A DNA stretch of 64,000 bases from Myxocyprinus asiaticus (Eukaryota > Chordata > Actinopteri > Cypriniformes > Catostomidae), in contig NC_059372.1 of NCBI RefSeq assembly GCF_019703515.2, positions 10,649,492 through 10,713,491 of the forward strand. The letters run 5' to 3'. The position numbers and the translations under genes were made by a program. Position 1 is the stretch's first letter, and each line of letters opens with the position of its first letter. The notes beneath the pieces were generated by a model that saw only the letters and a list, made by a program, of their open reading frames with translations, was not told the origin of the DNA and did no database searches. Of this stretch, positions 1 through 10,190 are shown one piece after another.

Positions 1-91
1 TCTATAAAATTACTGTAGTAAAACCTTGGTTTCCGCCAGAAAAGAAGAAAAGAAAAAAAAGGTTACTACTGTTGTGTTTACTACAATATTA

Positions 92-215
92 CTATATTAA
101 AACCATGGTTCATTGCGAGGTAACCCAAAATAATCGCTAGGGAACCCAATATGTATCACGAGGGAACGCAAACTATTGCGAAGGGAATGCAAAAACTGTT
201 CCCTCCACGTCCTTT
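92..215. repeat. Short degenerate tandem repeat, about 24 bp unit
   Basis: Four successive diverged units contain a G(T/G)GAA(C/T)(C/G)CAA core: GAGGTAACCCAAAATAAT, CTAGGGAACCCAATATG, GAGGGAACGCAAACTA and GAAGGGAATGCAAAAACTG. Each is about 22-26 bases. A single related GGGAATGCA motif recurs near 3360. No coding potential. Confidence 0.4.
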
Positions 216-1060
216 AAGGGGCTCCATACAAACGTAATTGCAAAAATCAAAGAAGGAAACTTCTGTTGTACAGTCTTATATAGGATATTGAGCTCACTCA
301 GAGTTCAGATGAGAAACCTATTTATTGTATTAGCAAAGTTTTTCATATAACATATAAATATAAATCTTTTGAGTTCTAAGCTTTTTTTTTTTTTTTTTTT
401 TACCCTTTTGCATTGACATAAAAAGTCTTATCTAGAGATTCCTGTTATCTCTAAAGCTGTAAAAACTATGTAATTGTGTTCCCTTTATAATGCTTTTGTA
501 CTTTTAAAGTCTGTAACTGTCTGTTACCCTTTTGCATTTAATTAAAATAAAAAAGTTCAAATGGATATCAAACCTTTGAACTAAAACATTTACGTTCCAA
601 ACATAAAGCCCTGAAAAACTGTGCCATATCTGAGTACATCTAACATCTCCCTGCATTGTTGATGGTTGACAACACCCTCATTTCCAAAATGCCTTGTTCA
701 AAGAAAACCCTTTGGGAATGCACACCAATGTAAAGGAGCAGGTTTAAACAACCCTGGCATATATAGTGTCTACATTGCATAATTAAGCAATAAGGCAGGG
801 GAACCATGCTACAGTATATTGTGACTATAGTCCTGTTAATTAATATGATAAATATAATGCCGACAGAGGCCATTCATTATTGTACTCAAGAAAATGTCTA
901 GACATTTTGGCTTGTTTTCTAGTTATGATCTCGAGAAAATAAGGCAAAAGAACAACTGTAATGCATGGCTTCTATACGTTTGTGATTCCGTTTGGTACAA
1001 CTCATGTTGCAGAAATTACACACTTCACCTTTAACAAGCCTTTGTTTGGCCACTGATTAC
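216..1060. other. AT-rich intergenic or intron sequence without recognised gene
   Basis: Expected to be intron 4 of the minus-strand trypsin-like gene. Checked by eye on the minus strand for a GDSGGP-coding exon; none was seen. It contains a T-run near 383-402. Short open frames here show no family motif. Confidence 0.5.
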
Positions 1061-4000
1061 CTGGCAGGAGTCTTTTCCTCCGAAGCGAGAGCCAGCACAG
1101 ATCATGTTGTCATTGACTCTATAGTAGTAGAAGTACTGGCAGTTAGGGATGATGTCCACATCCACTGCACGCAGAACTGGTGACAGATAGGAGCTGTATA
1201 TTCGCGTCACTCCCCATCCGCTCACGGTGCAGCTGGTTCCTCCTGCGAGCTCAGATGTGTCTGCATTTGGTAGGGGGGCCGGCTGAACATATGCATTAAG
1301 CTGAACTGGAACACTGAGCTGGGGAAAATAAGGAATGTGTGGTGAGTAATTTCTGTACTACTAGCGGCACCACACAGAATTGGAAAAATAAAGTTTTCAA
1401 TCTGTGTTTTCTAAAATGTGCTTTCCAATGCGAAACCCACCGTTACAATGTTAGGGTGCTGTGGGTGGAAGCCAGGGCATTGCTATGCTGTTGCTAGAGC
1501 ATTTTGGGTGGTTGTTAGTGTGTTCTGAGTGGTTGCTAGGTGGTTGCTTACTAGCCCAGGTCAAAAGAGGCCAGACCCAAGTCTCCTCAGTGTAAGTATA
1601 ATGCTTTGCCTTAACAAGCACTAGAAGTGTCTATTATCAAAGAGGTTTCCAAAACACATATTTCCCCACTGCCTATCTTCCACTGGTTGGACAAATATAA
1701 CCCCCTGCCCAAACTAGTGCCATTGCTTAAGCCAGAAGTTGAATTGCAAAATGCAGTATTTTGACAGCACAACAGATCCACAGTCAACTTATGAATGGCT
1801 TAGTTATAGTACACTTATCTGCACATTAAACTGGGTCACATTTAACTTTGCACAGCAAAATTCTGCGGGCGAAGAAGGCATGGGCGTATGTTGAGCACGT
1901 GTGAAACCAGAAAAAACTAATTGCCAAACAGCCTCTTTTTAATGCTGCACTCTATACTCTGGGATAGTTAAGTTAAAATGAAACTCGCAGCTATAATGAT
2001 ATCCTTTTCTACTGTGAATATTCAGTGTAGTTGTGTATGAAGCACCACCTACACAGAGGTGATTGCTATACCAAGCAACTTCCTATTGGTCAATGTGACA
2101 ATTCGCCTGTCAAAGTTCTCCAAACTTGAACTGCACTTGAAATCCACAAGAGGGAATTCTTCGCCCTCTTTGTCCATTATGCAAAATTAACGATCGTGCA
2201 GATTACCATTGAGATGACTGTATTTTGCCCCCGGAATTTCGCAGTGCGCAGGTATATGTGACCGCAAATTCGAAATTGTTTTAACACTGAAAACATTATG
2301 CATTTCACCATTAAGAAAATTGGTGTATATTTTGTCTAATACATTTCGAGTAGCAAAAAAATTAATAGAGGAATTTAATGTTTCTTACATGCTGAATCTA
2401 AAAGGGATTTACTCAAAGTTAATAACAAACAGATTCAGACATTTTCTACACTTTTCTAAAAGCTTTCTAAGATTTCAGTCGATTTGCTAACTTCCGCAAG
2501 ACTTTTTTTTTTGTGCCTGGCAAATCATTTTGCACACAGTCGAGTGCTCAACCTTTCAAAGTATTCTCTTCTGACTGCAAACGAATACGAATGCACGTAA
2601 CGCAGCGTAAAGGCCGGGTAAACTTTCTTTATACATTTTCTGTGTTCCAGATCGGAACACTCACAGCCAACCATGTTGCCTTTCAAAGTATACTCTTTTG
2701 AACGTGAGTGAATACGAACGCTTTCGACACATGCGCACTATGGATGTTTTGTGATACTCTTTTAGTACAGTCAACGGCAGGCGCATGCTCCGACAGTGGA
2801 GGACTGTCCTATGTCGAGAAAATCTAGGCCACACGCGGACAGTCAGCACAGACTCTAGTGATGACTAAATTTGCACCACGCATTCTGTGCACAGAGCGAT
2901 CAGCAACGAGTAACACCCGAATTATACTTTGGTCTTCACGCATACTATACATCTGATCCAGAATGCCAAAAACCGAAGTATACTTTGACCTTTATGGCCC
3001 AGGTATACTTTGTTTTTTGCGCATTCCATATTGAATAGCGTCCGGTCGACTGCGTTGACTTTAAAAGTATACTCCTTAGACCAGGAGCGAATAGGAATGC
3101 GTTCGACGCGTGCGCACTACAGTACGACTGCTTTGCGATACTCTTTGGCTGTGTCTGGTTTGGAAGGCTGTATGCTAGGTAGTATGCGTCCTTTGAAGGC
3201 TACAGTATACCGAGTGTCCTCCTTTAAACAAGTCTCCTTTAAACGAGACAGCCTTCGTAGGACAAATGGAAAGAGAACGTAACATGGCTGCTATGACAGC
3301 ACACCACTCTTTAACAAGTGCGAGCGCTTTGAGTGAGAAGGGAACAAAGTCCCTCTGGAAGGGAATGCATGAGGTACATTTTAGGAGATTTATAATGATG
3401 TAAAGAGAAAAGAAAATAGATTTTACAGGTGTACTTTTAGTCTAATACTTTATTTTAATCATATATTAATATAATTATACATATTATATACTCTGCACCC
3501 ATCTACTGAGGTACTTCAACTTGGGAATTAACATTACTTGCGTTTGAACATCATATTTACGGGCAAATTGGCGTCATTTTGTTTTTTAAACATTTCCGGT
3601 GAAGCAAAGAATTGTGGGTTGTGAGTGTCCCCGAAGGATACACCTCATGCATCCTCCGAATTCCCGTGAAAGAAGGTCGCATTCGAAGTGTCCTACTCGC
3701 TTTTATGAAACGAGACAGCCTCGATGACGTGTGCGGCCGACAAATGAGACCTCCGGAGGACGCAGCCTTCCAAACGAGACACAGCCTTTTAGTACAGTCA
3801 ACGGCAGGCACATGCGCAGACAATGCGCACAGAACAGGACATTCTGTGCAGACTATCTAGCTTTTTTAAACGTAAGAACGCTTTCGGCCTATGGGCCCTA
3901 GGTCTGTCACGAAGACGTGAGATTTGTCCAGATACCTTACCTTAATTAGCATAATATCATTGTTAAATGTCCTTGGGTTGTATGCAAAATGCGTGTAGAT

Positions 4001-5007
4001 TCTGGACACGTTCAATACTTGCTCGAATCTCTCTTCTACAGCAAGGCTATGCTCACTCAACACTGCCTGAATCACACTGGCCCTGTTGATCAGAGCATAA
4101 CCAAATAAAAAAAATAATTTTCAAAGTAAAAAAAGCCTTATTCAAATAAAAAATTGTTTTAAAGCTCTTGATCTATGGCGATGAAAGGAGTCGCTACTTA
4201 CGGTCGCCAGCAGTGGGCAGCAGACACCACCCATTGTGGGTGAATGAGAGTTCCTCCACAGTAATGCTTCCTGTCATACTGAAGAGATGCCTGGTACTTT
4301 ATGGAGTAGGGCACGACCTCTTGACCCCCAATGATCCTTTGTGGGAATGTGTCTAATCAATAAAAAAACAATTGAAATGTAAATAAAGAGTATACATATT
4401 ATATATACTCTCTATACATATATTTATAGCCTCTATCCATCATTTTAGATGACTATTCATTCATTTGATGTTAAAATGAGTTTTGGTAAAGCAGGCTGAT
4501 ACAATCCAGCAGCAAAATGTGTTGCATTAGTGTCCCGTATACCATTCCAGTTTTGGGAAGATGGGTTTAACTTGATTCTGATTTCAAGAATAACTGTGCA
4601 ACATAGTAATAAATGTGAAGTTTTACAATTTTGACCTCATGTTGAATGTTGCTAAATATATCTTAATGTGGAAAATCAACAGGACTCTATGTTGAAGTGC
4701 TTTGTACTTAATAAGCAACTTGGCATGCAGAGGGTACCGTATTACAATGTAATACGATATGATATGATATAACATATTTTAAATATACTGTAATATTTAT
4801 TACTTTTTTAATGCCAGAAAAAGATATTTGTGTCAAAAAGTCAAAGGTCTTGACAGAAGCATTGCTGTTTAATAAACATTTGCTAGCTGCAATGGTGTGC
4901 AGGACTTTACCCATTATTTCCATGGTAGTATTACCTAGAACGAAGTGCTTACCCCTGATAGTTACAGTCAGAAAGAGAAAAACTGTTCCCCACAATAACC
5001 GGGCCAT
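1061..5007 (-). CDS. Trypsin-like secreted serine protease (S1A), exons 1-4, 3' end outside window
   Basis: Spliced minus-strand gene with exons at 4953-5007, 4202-4352, 3941-4082 and 1061-1318, all with AG/GT borders and phases 1-2-0. The joined exons encode 202 aa. Residues 1-18 (MARLLWGTVFLFLTVTIR) are a signal peptide, then a short DTFPQR propeptide, then the mature start IIGG at residue 25. CGGTLIHPQWVVSAAHC gives the catalytic His65, NNDIMLIK gives Asp111, and GGKDSCQ at the end of exon 4 gives the S1-pocket Asp199, predicting cleavage after Lys/Arg. The next exon should start with GDSGGP and hold the catalytic Ser, but no such sequence is seen in 1-1060 on this strand. The gene therefore runs off the window or has lost its last exon. 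No stop or frameshift is seen in the four exons. It is a paralogue of the plus-strand gene at 21.1-29.5 kb, with the same architecture and opposite direction. Intron 3 (2.6 kb) is full of repeats. Family assignment is firm; orthology is unknown. Confidence 0.85.
1440..1550. repeat. GTTGCTAGG-type dispersed repeat, copy 1
   Basis: Contains GTGGTTGCTAGGTGGTTGC and related short motifs. The complementary form, with CCCTAGCAACC, recurs at 40668-40732 and 59930-60060. This is a short motif-rich repeat common in fish DNA. It lies in intron 3 of the minus-strand protease gene. Confidence 0.5.
2556..3900. repeat. Two diverged direct copies of a repeat, second copy split by an insertion
   Basis: Copy 1 (about 2686-2830) and copy 2 (about 3062-3146 plus 3787-3850) share ordered blocks: AAAGTATACTC, then GAATACGAACGC or GAATAGGAATGCG, then GCGCACTA, then GATACTCTTTTAGTACAGTC, then AACGGCAGG. 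In copy 2 the GATACTCTTT and TTTTAGTACAGTC blocks are separated by the 640 bp element at 3147. A third, weaker unit lies around 2556-2620. The region is intronic and non-coding. Confidence 0.6.
3147..3786. mobile_element. Non-autonomous DNA element with 24 bp terminal inverted repeats
   Basis: The left end GGCTGTGTCTGGTTTGGAAG and the right end, whose reverse complement is GGCTGTGTCTCGTTTGGAAG, form a 24 bp inverted repeat with one mismatch, continuing with weaker matching. The flanks read CTCTTT before and TTTTAG after; the uninterrupted paralogous sequence near 2757 reads CTCTTTTAG. This supports insertion with a TTT duplication. There is no transposase frame, so this is a MITE. Superfamily uncertain; a 3 bp duplication suggests PIF/Harbinger-like. 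Confidence 0.7.
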
Positions 5008-6427
5008 TATTTCAGTGCCTGTACCAAGAGAATGAGTATGTCAAGTGTATAAGCAAATAATCAAATACATAAAACGTCAACGATTATAATGAAAGTGTGA
5101 AGTCTTTATGGCTGCTTGCATCTGTCAAATCTGAATAATGTCAACCTGACACCAGTTCAAGTGTGCAGAGCAAATATATGATCACAACAAGCTGTCATTC
5201 ATTTTGATGACTGTATGGAATATAATGCATATTGTATTATTTTTATTCTCTTACATTATGTTCCAAAGGACTTTTTTAAATGGAAATGTATTAAGAAGAA
5301 AAAACTTACCAGTGATAATTCCTCACCTCCCAAGCCTCGAAATGCTGATTTTAGAACGTTCCTAAGAGCTTTTATAATGAAACTATATCCATGTCTATTA
5401 CTTTGATGGACCTGCTGTTGTCTGTGTGATAACAAATGGTAGGGTTATCCCACAGTATAACAGAAGCTGACCTAGTACTTAACAAAGCAAAGGTCCCTTA
5501 GTGTCATATATATCTGATGCAAAAGTACCCTTTATTATCACTTATTGTTGGACATCTCTGAACAACACCCTGCCCAGTCAACACAAGGACAGTGTTAAAT
5601 ACAAGTACAGCTGGTATTGTCACTTTAAAAGTGTTTAGAAAGGTTTAAGTTACACGGACAACGAACCTTTTAAAGACAACAAATGACTTTACTACAGTGA
5701 AGTGTTAAAAAAGAGGTTTAGTCTGACAGTGGGGACAGTTTGCAATGGCCAATTTTTGAAAAGTGGATGAAAGTCTTTCTTCTGTTGAAAAGGGAAAGCA
5801 TATAATACAGAGACATTGTGAAGTAGGAGTAATTAGTGGCGAGCCAATGCATTTCATAAGAGAACAACCATAAACCCTTTTTCTTCCTTCGTGTTATGCT
5901 ATCCTTTGAATCAGGACCTATATTTTTCACCATTTTACTTGGAAATTGTTTGCATCTGTTTTTAACACACCGATTAAATGCAATGTCAATATACTTTTAC
6001 TCCTGCTTTTCAAAACAGAGAATGAAATTGTTCAAAATTACACATGATTTAGTGCTAAAGACCTTCGCGTCATATTACACTGAGACTTATCTCATGTGTC
6101 AACAATACTACAGCTATGTGTAAACAAGTTAGCAGATCAAAATCTAAGAAAATATTTCATAAAAGCAACATCTCACAAGATGTACAGTATATGGAATAAT
6201 GTTTCAAATAAAACAAATGGAAGAAATTATGTTTTTATCAGCTTTTCTTTTGATCTTTGTCCAAACAAAAATTAAACCTCTCTGCTAAAAATCTTATAGA
6301 AATAAAAACATTTTAAACATATATTAATTTTACTTAATAGTGATGAGTATCAGTTATATATTTTGATATTAGAGTTGTATGTCTGTCATAAGCTATGCTA
6401 GCTGACTAACGTAATTTACAAAAAATG
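5008..6427. other. AT-rich intergenic sequence, no gene recognised
   Basis: Sequence upstream of exon 1 of the minus-strand protease gene. Its promoter should lie in the first few hundred bases. A TATA-like GCTTATACA is present on the minus strand near 5050, but the assignment is weak. No conserved coding frame, RNA gene or clear repeat was seen. Confidence 0.4.
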
Positions 6428-6474
6428 TATATATATACCCAGTGTGTTTGGTAAGCACACTGGGTATATATATA
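6428..6474. repeat. Perfect 19 bp hairpin with 9 base loop
   Basis: The arms at 6428-6446 and 6456-6474 are exact reverse complements (TATA-repeat followed by CCCAGTGTG, and CACACTGGG followed by a TATA-repeat). The loop is TTTGGTAAG. It lies 32 bases outside the left end of a Tc1/mariner-type element. It may be cruciform-prone; no transcript function is claimed. Confidence 0.85.
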
Positions 6475-7104
6475 TATATATAAATAGATAACAGTGCGTA
6501 ACCTTACAGTTTTTCCTCAATCGCTTTGGCTCAGTCTTAACAGTCATAAACTGTAAGTGCAATTGTCACAACTATTTTATGGGACATCACAACACTATTG
6601 CATGTCTGAAAAATGTAGTAACTCACCCAAAACATTAAATTCATGCTTCAAAACCTAGTTATTGTATCAGTAAATTGGCCAATTCCACCAAAATGAAATG
6701 TTTTTTTGTCATCGTGTGAGCCATACTGGTCATGTTTTTTCACCATGGCAGTCAACCCTGGAAAATTTTGTTATATACAAATTTCTTTTTTGTTCTAATT
6801 TTTTGTTGACACTGACTGCTTACTGCACTATACAAGAATGTCAGTTTGTGTATCACACTGAGCTTTTTAGATACCAATTTCAACAGTAGGTAAAGGTTTA
6901 CTGGGAAAAGTCAGTACTGTACAACACTGTAGTACACAGAAAAAGGATATGCACATTTGTATGTACAGTAAACAGTAAATATATTTTTGTAGCAATGTGT
7001 TTACATGTAAACAGAAAGTTCACATTTTCATGTCTATTTTTACACATTTCTTACATGTAAAGTCATATATAGTGAACAGAAAATTGCCACAAAATGACAT
7101 TCAT

Positions 7105-7137
<33 letters not shown>

Positions 7138-7264
7138 GCAAACAAAAAAACAGCAACAATGAAAAACCTGTGGTAGTTCTGTAAAAAACACTAAATTGTA
7201 CCTCCTCACAGTACGTAACACTACAGTTCCCATCTTCTTGGTGGACATCCTGTCACTCTTGTTA

Positions 7265-9456
7265 CAGTTTTTCTCGATTGCTTAAACACATTTGTCCACT
7301 CTGACATCACATTTTCAAAACAGTTAACACACAGGTTAAAACTGAAGCTCACTGGCCAAAATTAGTAATTTTGTTTGCAAAATGCTCTAACACTCACGAA
7401 ACATTAAAAACATGCAACAAAAGCAAATATTTCCATCAAACACCACAACTTGTGGTCAAATTAATATATTCTTTCAATCAATCATTACACAATGGACAAC
7501 AAAATACAAAACACAGCTATCAAAATGAAATATGATACTTTTCAAACACAGAAATGGTGAATACTATAAAAAAAGCAACCAAAGGAAAATTATGGGTGGA
7601 AATATCTAAAAAACAAAATAAAGAGTTGAAATACTCAGAACTTCACATTTAGTCCATTCGTTCCTGAGGATTATGCCAAAGGTTCTCATCAACATTGCAT
7701 TGGATGTTTTCCCTTGCAATGCACCGAGGGAAATACCTCCTTGCATGGCGTATCCATCCCTGGCAGTCCTCTGCATCTATTGCCAGGCAACCAGCATTCA
7801 TTGCCTCCAGGATGGACATCTGCTCATATGGCCGGTGATCATACACCTTCCATCTCCAAGCAGAGAAGAACTCCTTAATTGGGTTCAGAAAAGGAGAGTA
7901 TGCAAGGAGGAACTGTATCATCATATGGGCTGTTCTGCAAACCATTCATTCACAAGGCGAGAGTGGTGAAAGGCAACATTGTCGCAAATGATGACATACA
8001 GAGTCATGCCAGACCTCAACAGCTCTCTCTCCTCGGGTGGAACCAGTCTTTCATTCAGTGTTTCAAGAAATGTGATTAGGCATTCTGTATTGTATGCGCC
8101 GATAGTTGGTATATGGCAAAGGACACCATCATTGGAAAGAGCAGCACACATGGTGATATTGGCGCCCCTCTGAACTGGCACTGTAACAGTGGCCCTCTGC
8201 CCAATGATGTTCCTCCCGCGTCTCCTCACTTTACAGAGGTTGAAGCCGGCTTCATCCAAATAAATGAATTTGTGATGTGCCCCTTCAACTTCAAGCTCCA
8301 TTATTCTCTAAGAAAAAAAGCAAATTCATAAAGCAAATTATTGCAGTTGCATGTAACTGTATGGTATAACAAGGCATTACATTAACAAATCCATACCTGC
8401 ACATATTGGAATCTTGCCTCCTTCACGATGTCAGAGTGTCTTTGGAATGGAACTCTGTACAGCTGCTTCATTCTGACATGGTTTCGTTTAAGGACTCTAT
8501 CAATAGTTGCCAAACTCACACTGTTGATATTTCTAAATACTCCCTGATCTGCAATTACTGCTGCCTGGATTTCACGCGGTCTGATCGCATTGTTTGCCAC
8601 GACCATATCTACAATGGCAGCCTCCTGTTCAACACTAAAGATATTTCCTCAGCCACCAGTGTGTGGTAGTGTGTGGATTCTATAAAGTAAGAGCAAAAAG
8701 CATGTCAAAATTGACTTTATGACAGTCACATAAATGGGACTGATGAAACATCTGCATTACTGTAGACACAGTTTGTTCAGCCAACAGGGCAATACAGTAA
8801 ACCTGAAATACACAGTGGTATACAGTAACATTGTTACTTATGTGTTATCATTCCAAAAAAGCCTGACAATAGATGCCACAGTGCTCTGACTCAGAATGGG
8901 CTGGACAATTTGTCCTCTCTAAATGACAAGCCATGATTGATGACATGGTCAATAATTCTTGCCCGAATTTCATTTGAAACTTGAGCTCTATTTTCTCCTC
9001 TTGCTGCGGCTCCTCCACCACGCATGCAAACTCCTCTTCCTCGGGCCCCTCTGCTATGGCCTCTTACTCTCCTTCCGTGCCTTTGGCCTCTTTGATCCAT
9101 GCTTGCAAATAGCAACACAGAGGTGACATCTTTTATAGATGGATGAGGGCTGATTGAAGAGTTGTGCAAACGAGTTTCACACAGGTGCATCAGAGATTCT
9201 TAATTATGCAAGTACTTTCTATCAGCTGTGAATAGATGTTTTCCTTTTGTTCAACACAGTTAATCCAATAGAGTTTGGGGTCTTTCAATGAGATCTGTGG
9301 TAACTGTTTTGACAAAGGGTGTGAAAAATGTATGAAAAAAATGAAAAAGTGTTAAGACATTTGCAAGAGAAGACTTCTGTTGTGCTAAGAAGGTGATGAT
9401 GAAGATCAAGTGGATCCCAGTTTTATTAAGCGTGTCTTAGCAAATAAGAAAAACTG
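7265..9456 (-). mobile_element. IS630/Tc1-type transposon (inner), nested, decayed transposase
   Basis: The left end CAGTTTTTCTCGATTGCTTA and the right end, whose reverse complement is CAGTTTTTCTTATTTGCTAA, are both bordered by TA (7263-7264 and 9457-9458). The ends resemble those of the outer element, so a member of the same family has inserted into a relative. The element is 2.19 kb and contains a minus-strand DDE transposase pseudogene. Confidence 0.75.
7649..9099 (-). pseudogene. IS630-type DDE transposase, broken
   Basis: Read on the minus strand: a basic Arg/Gly-rich N-terminus (from ATG at 9099), a helix-turn-helix region (about 9000-8840), a linker, then the DDE catalytic domain. The catalytic motifs are FIYLDEAGFN (first Asp), VIICDNVAFHH (second Asp) and SPFLNPIKEFFSAW (third position). 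A short intron at 8308-8396 with GT/AG borders joins QYVQ to RIMELE. Breaks: a frameshift near 8925 after SFRE; an in-frame TGA in the linker (THTGG stop GNIF); and a frameshift near 7930 between WFAEQPI and the SPFLNPI segment. In related Tc1/IS630 enzymes the residue after NPI is the catalytic Glu; here codon 7874-7876 encodes Lys. The copy is therefore inactive by several independent lesions. The family assignment is confident. Confidence 0.85.
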
Positions 9457-9853
9457 TAGTCTGGCCAAAGATTTAGCAGACATCACAAACATTCCATGTC
9501 ATAGATATTTATGGAATATACATGTCTGACAGATTTTGATAATTGAATGGATCATTTTGCATGTGATGGCTCACATGATGAAAGAATGTTTAGAAGTTGT
9601 AAAGAGTATGACAATTTCAATGGGAATCAACTCAGATCAGCAAGCCATGTGCATTTAGTTATTGTGCAAATTGTAGACGATTGTTCTTACTCTTTTGCAC
9701 ACATGTGCCAAAACATGTGCAATTTGCTTAAATGAATAATAAATTCAAATTTGGTATGAACAAGAAACTAATTGTTCAGAGATTTGAACTTATTGTTTAG
9801 AAAAAAATAATTAGCATTCGAGAATTGAGCCAAAGTGATTGAGAAAAATTGTA

Positions 9854-10185
9854 ATACACATTATTTATAAACTTTATACCTCTGCAAACACACACACATG
9901 TTGGTGCAGCTATCATTATGAGGACTCTCCATAAACATAATGATTTTTCTTTTGTACGAACTATAGATTCTATCCCCTAACCCTACTGCTAAACCTAACC
10001 CACAAAAAACTTTCTGCATTTTTACATTTTCAATAAAATATAGTTTAGTATGTTTATTTAAGTGATTTGAATTATGGGGACACTAGAAATGTCCTCATAA
10101 ACCACATTTATAGCATAATACCCTTGTAATTACCAGTTTGTAACCTAAAAAAAGTTCTCGTAAACAACTTAAACCTGCCCACACA
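9854..10185. other. Spacer between transposons, no feature
   Basis: AT-rich sequence with short CA runs near 9888 and 10180. It includes fish-typical non-coding text such as CCCTAACCCTACTGCTAAACC near 9975. No gene was recognised. Confidence 0.4.
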
Positions 10186-10190
10186 CACAC

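Larger units (their letters stand above)
6507..9851. mobile_element. Tc1/mariner-type element (outer), interrupted by a nested IS630-type element
   Basis: The left end CAGTTTTTCCTCAATCGCTT and the right end, whose reverse complement is CAATTTTTCTCAATCACTTT, continue into GGCTCA on both sides. Both are flanked by the dinucleotide TA (6505-6506 and 9852-9853), as expected for this superfamily. Without the inner element the outer copy is about 1.15 kb. It holds a 30-base A-run at 7107-7136 and no recognisable transposase, so it is probably non-autonomous. Confidence 0.75.

Noticed and set aside
640..873. Minus-strand 77-codon frame as a possible last exon of the left protease gene
   Set aside because: Contains no GDSGGP or other S1-family motif in that frame.
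1840..2280. Possible inverted-repeat element around CTGCGGGCGAAGAA and TTCTTCGCCCTC
   Set aside because: Only a short complementary stretch (GGCGAAGAA and TTCTTCGCC) was found and no consistent termini or duplication.
7063..7248. Small minus-strand frame with a Phe run
   Set aside because: Caused by the 30-base A-run at 7107-7136; no motif.
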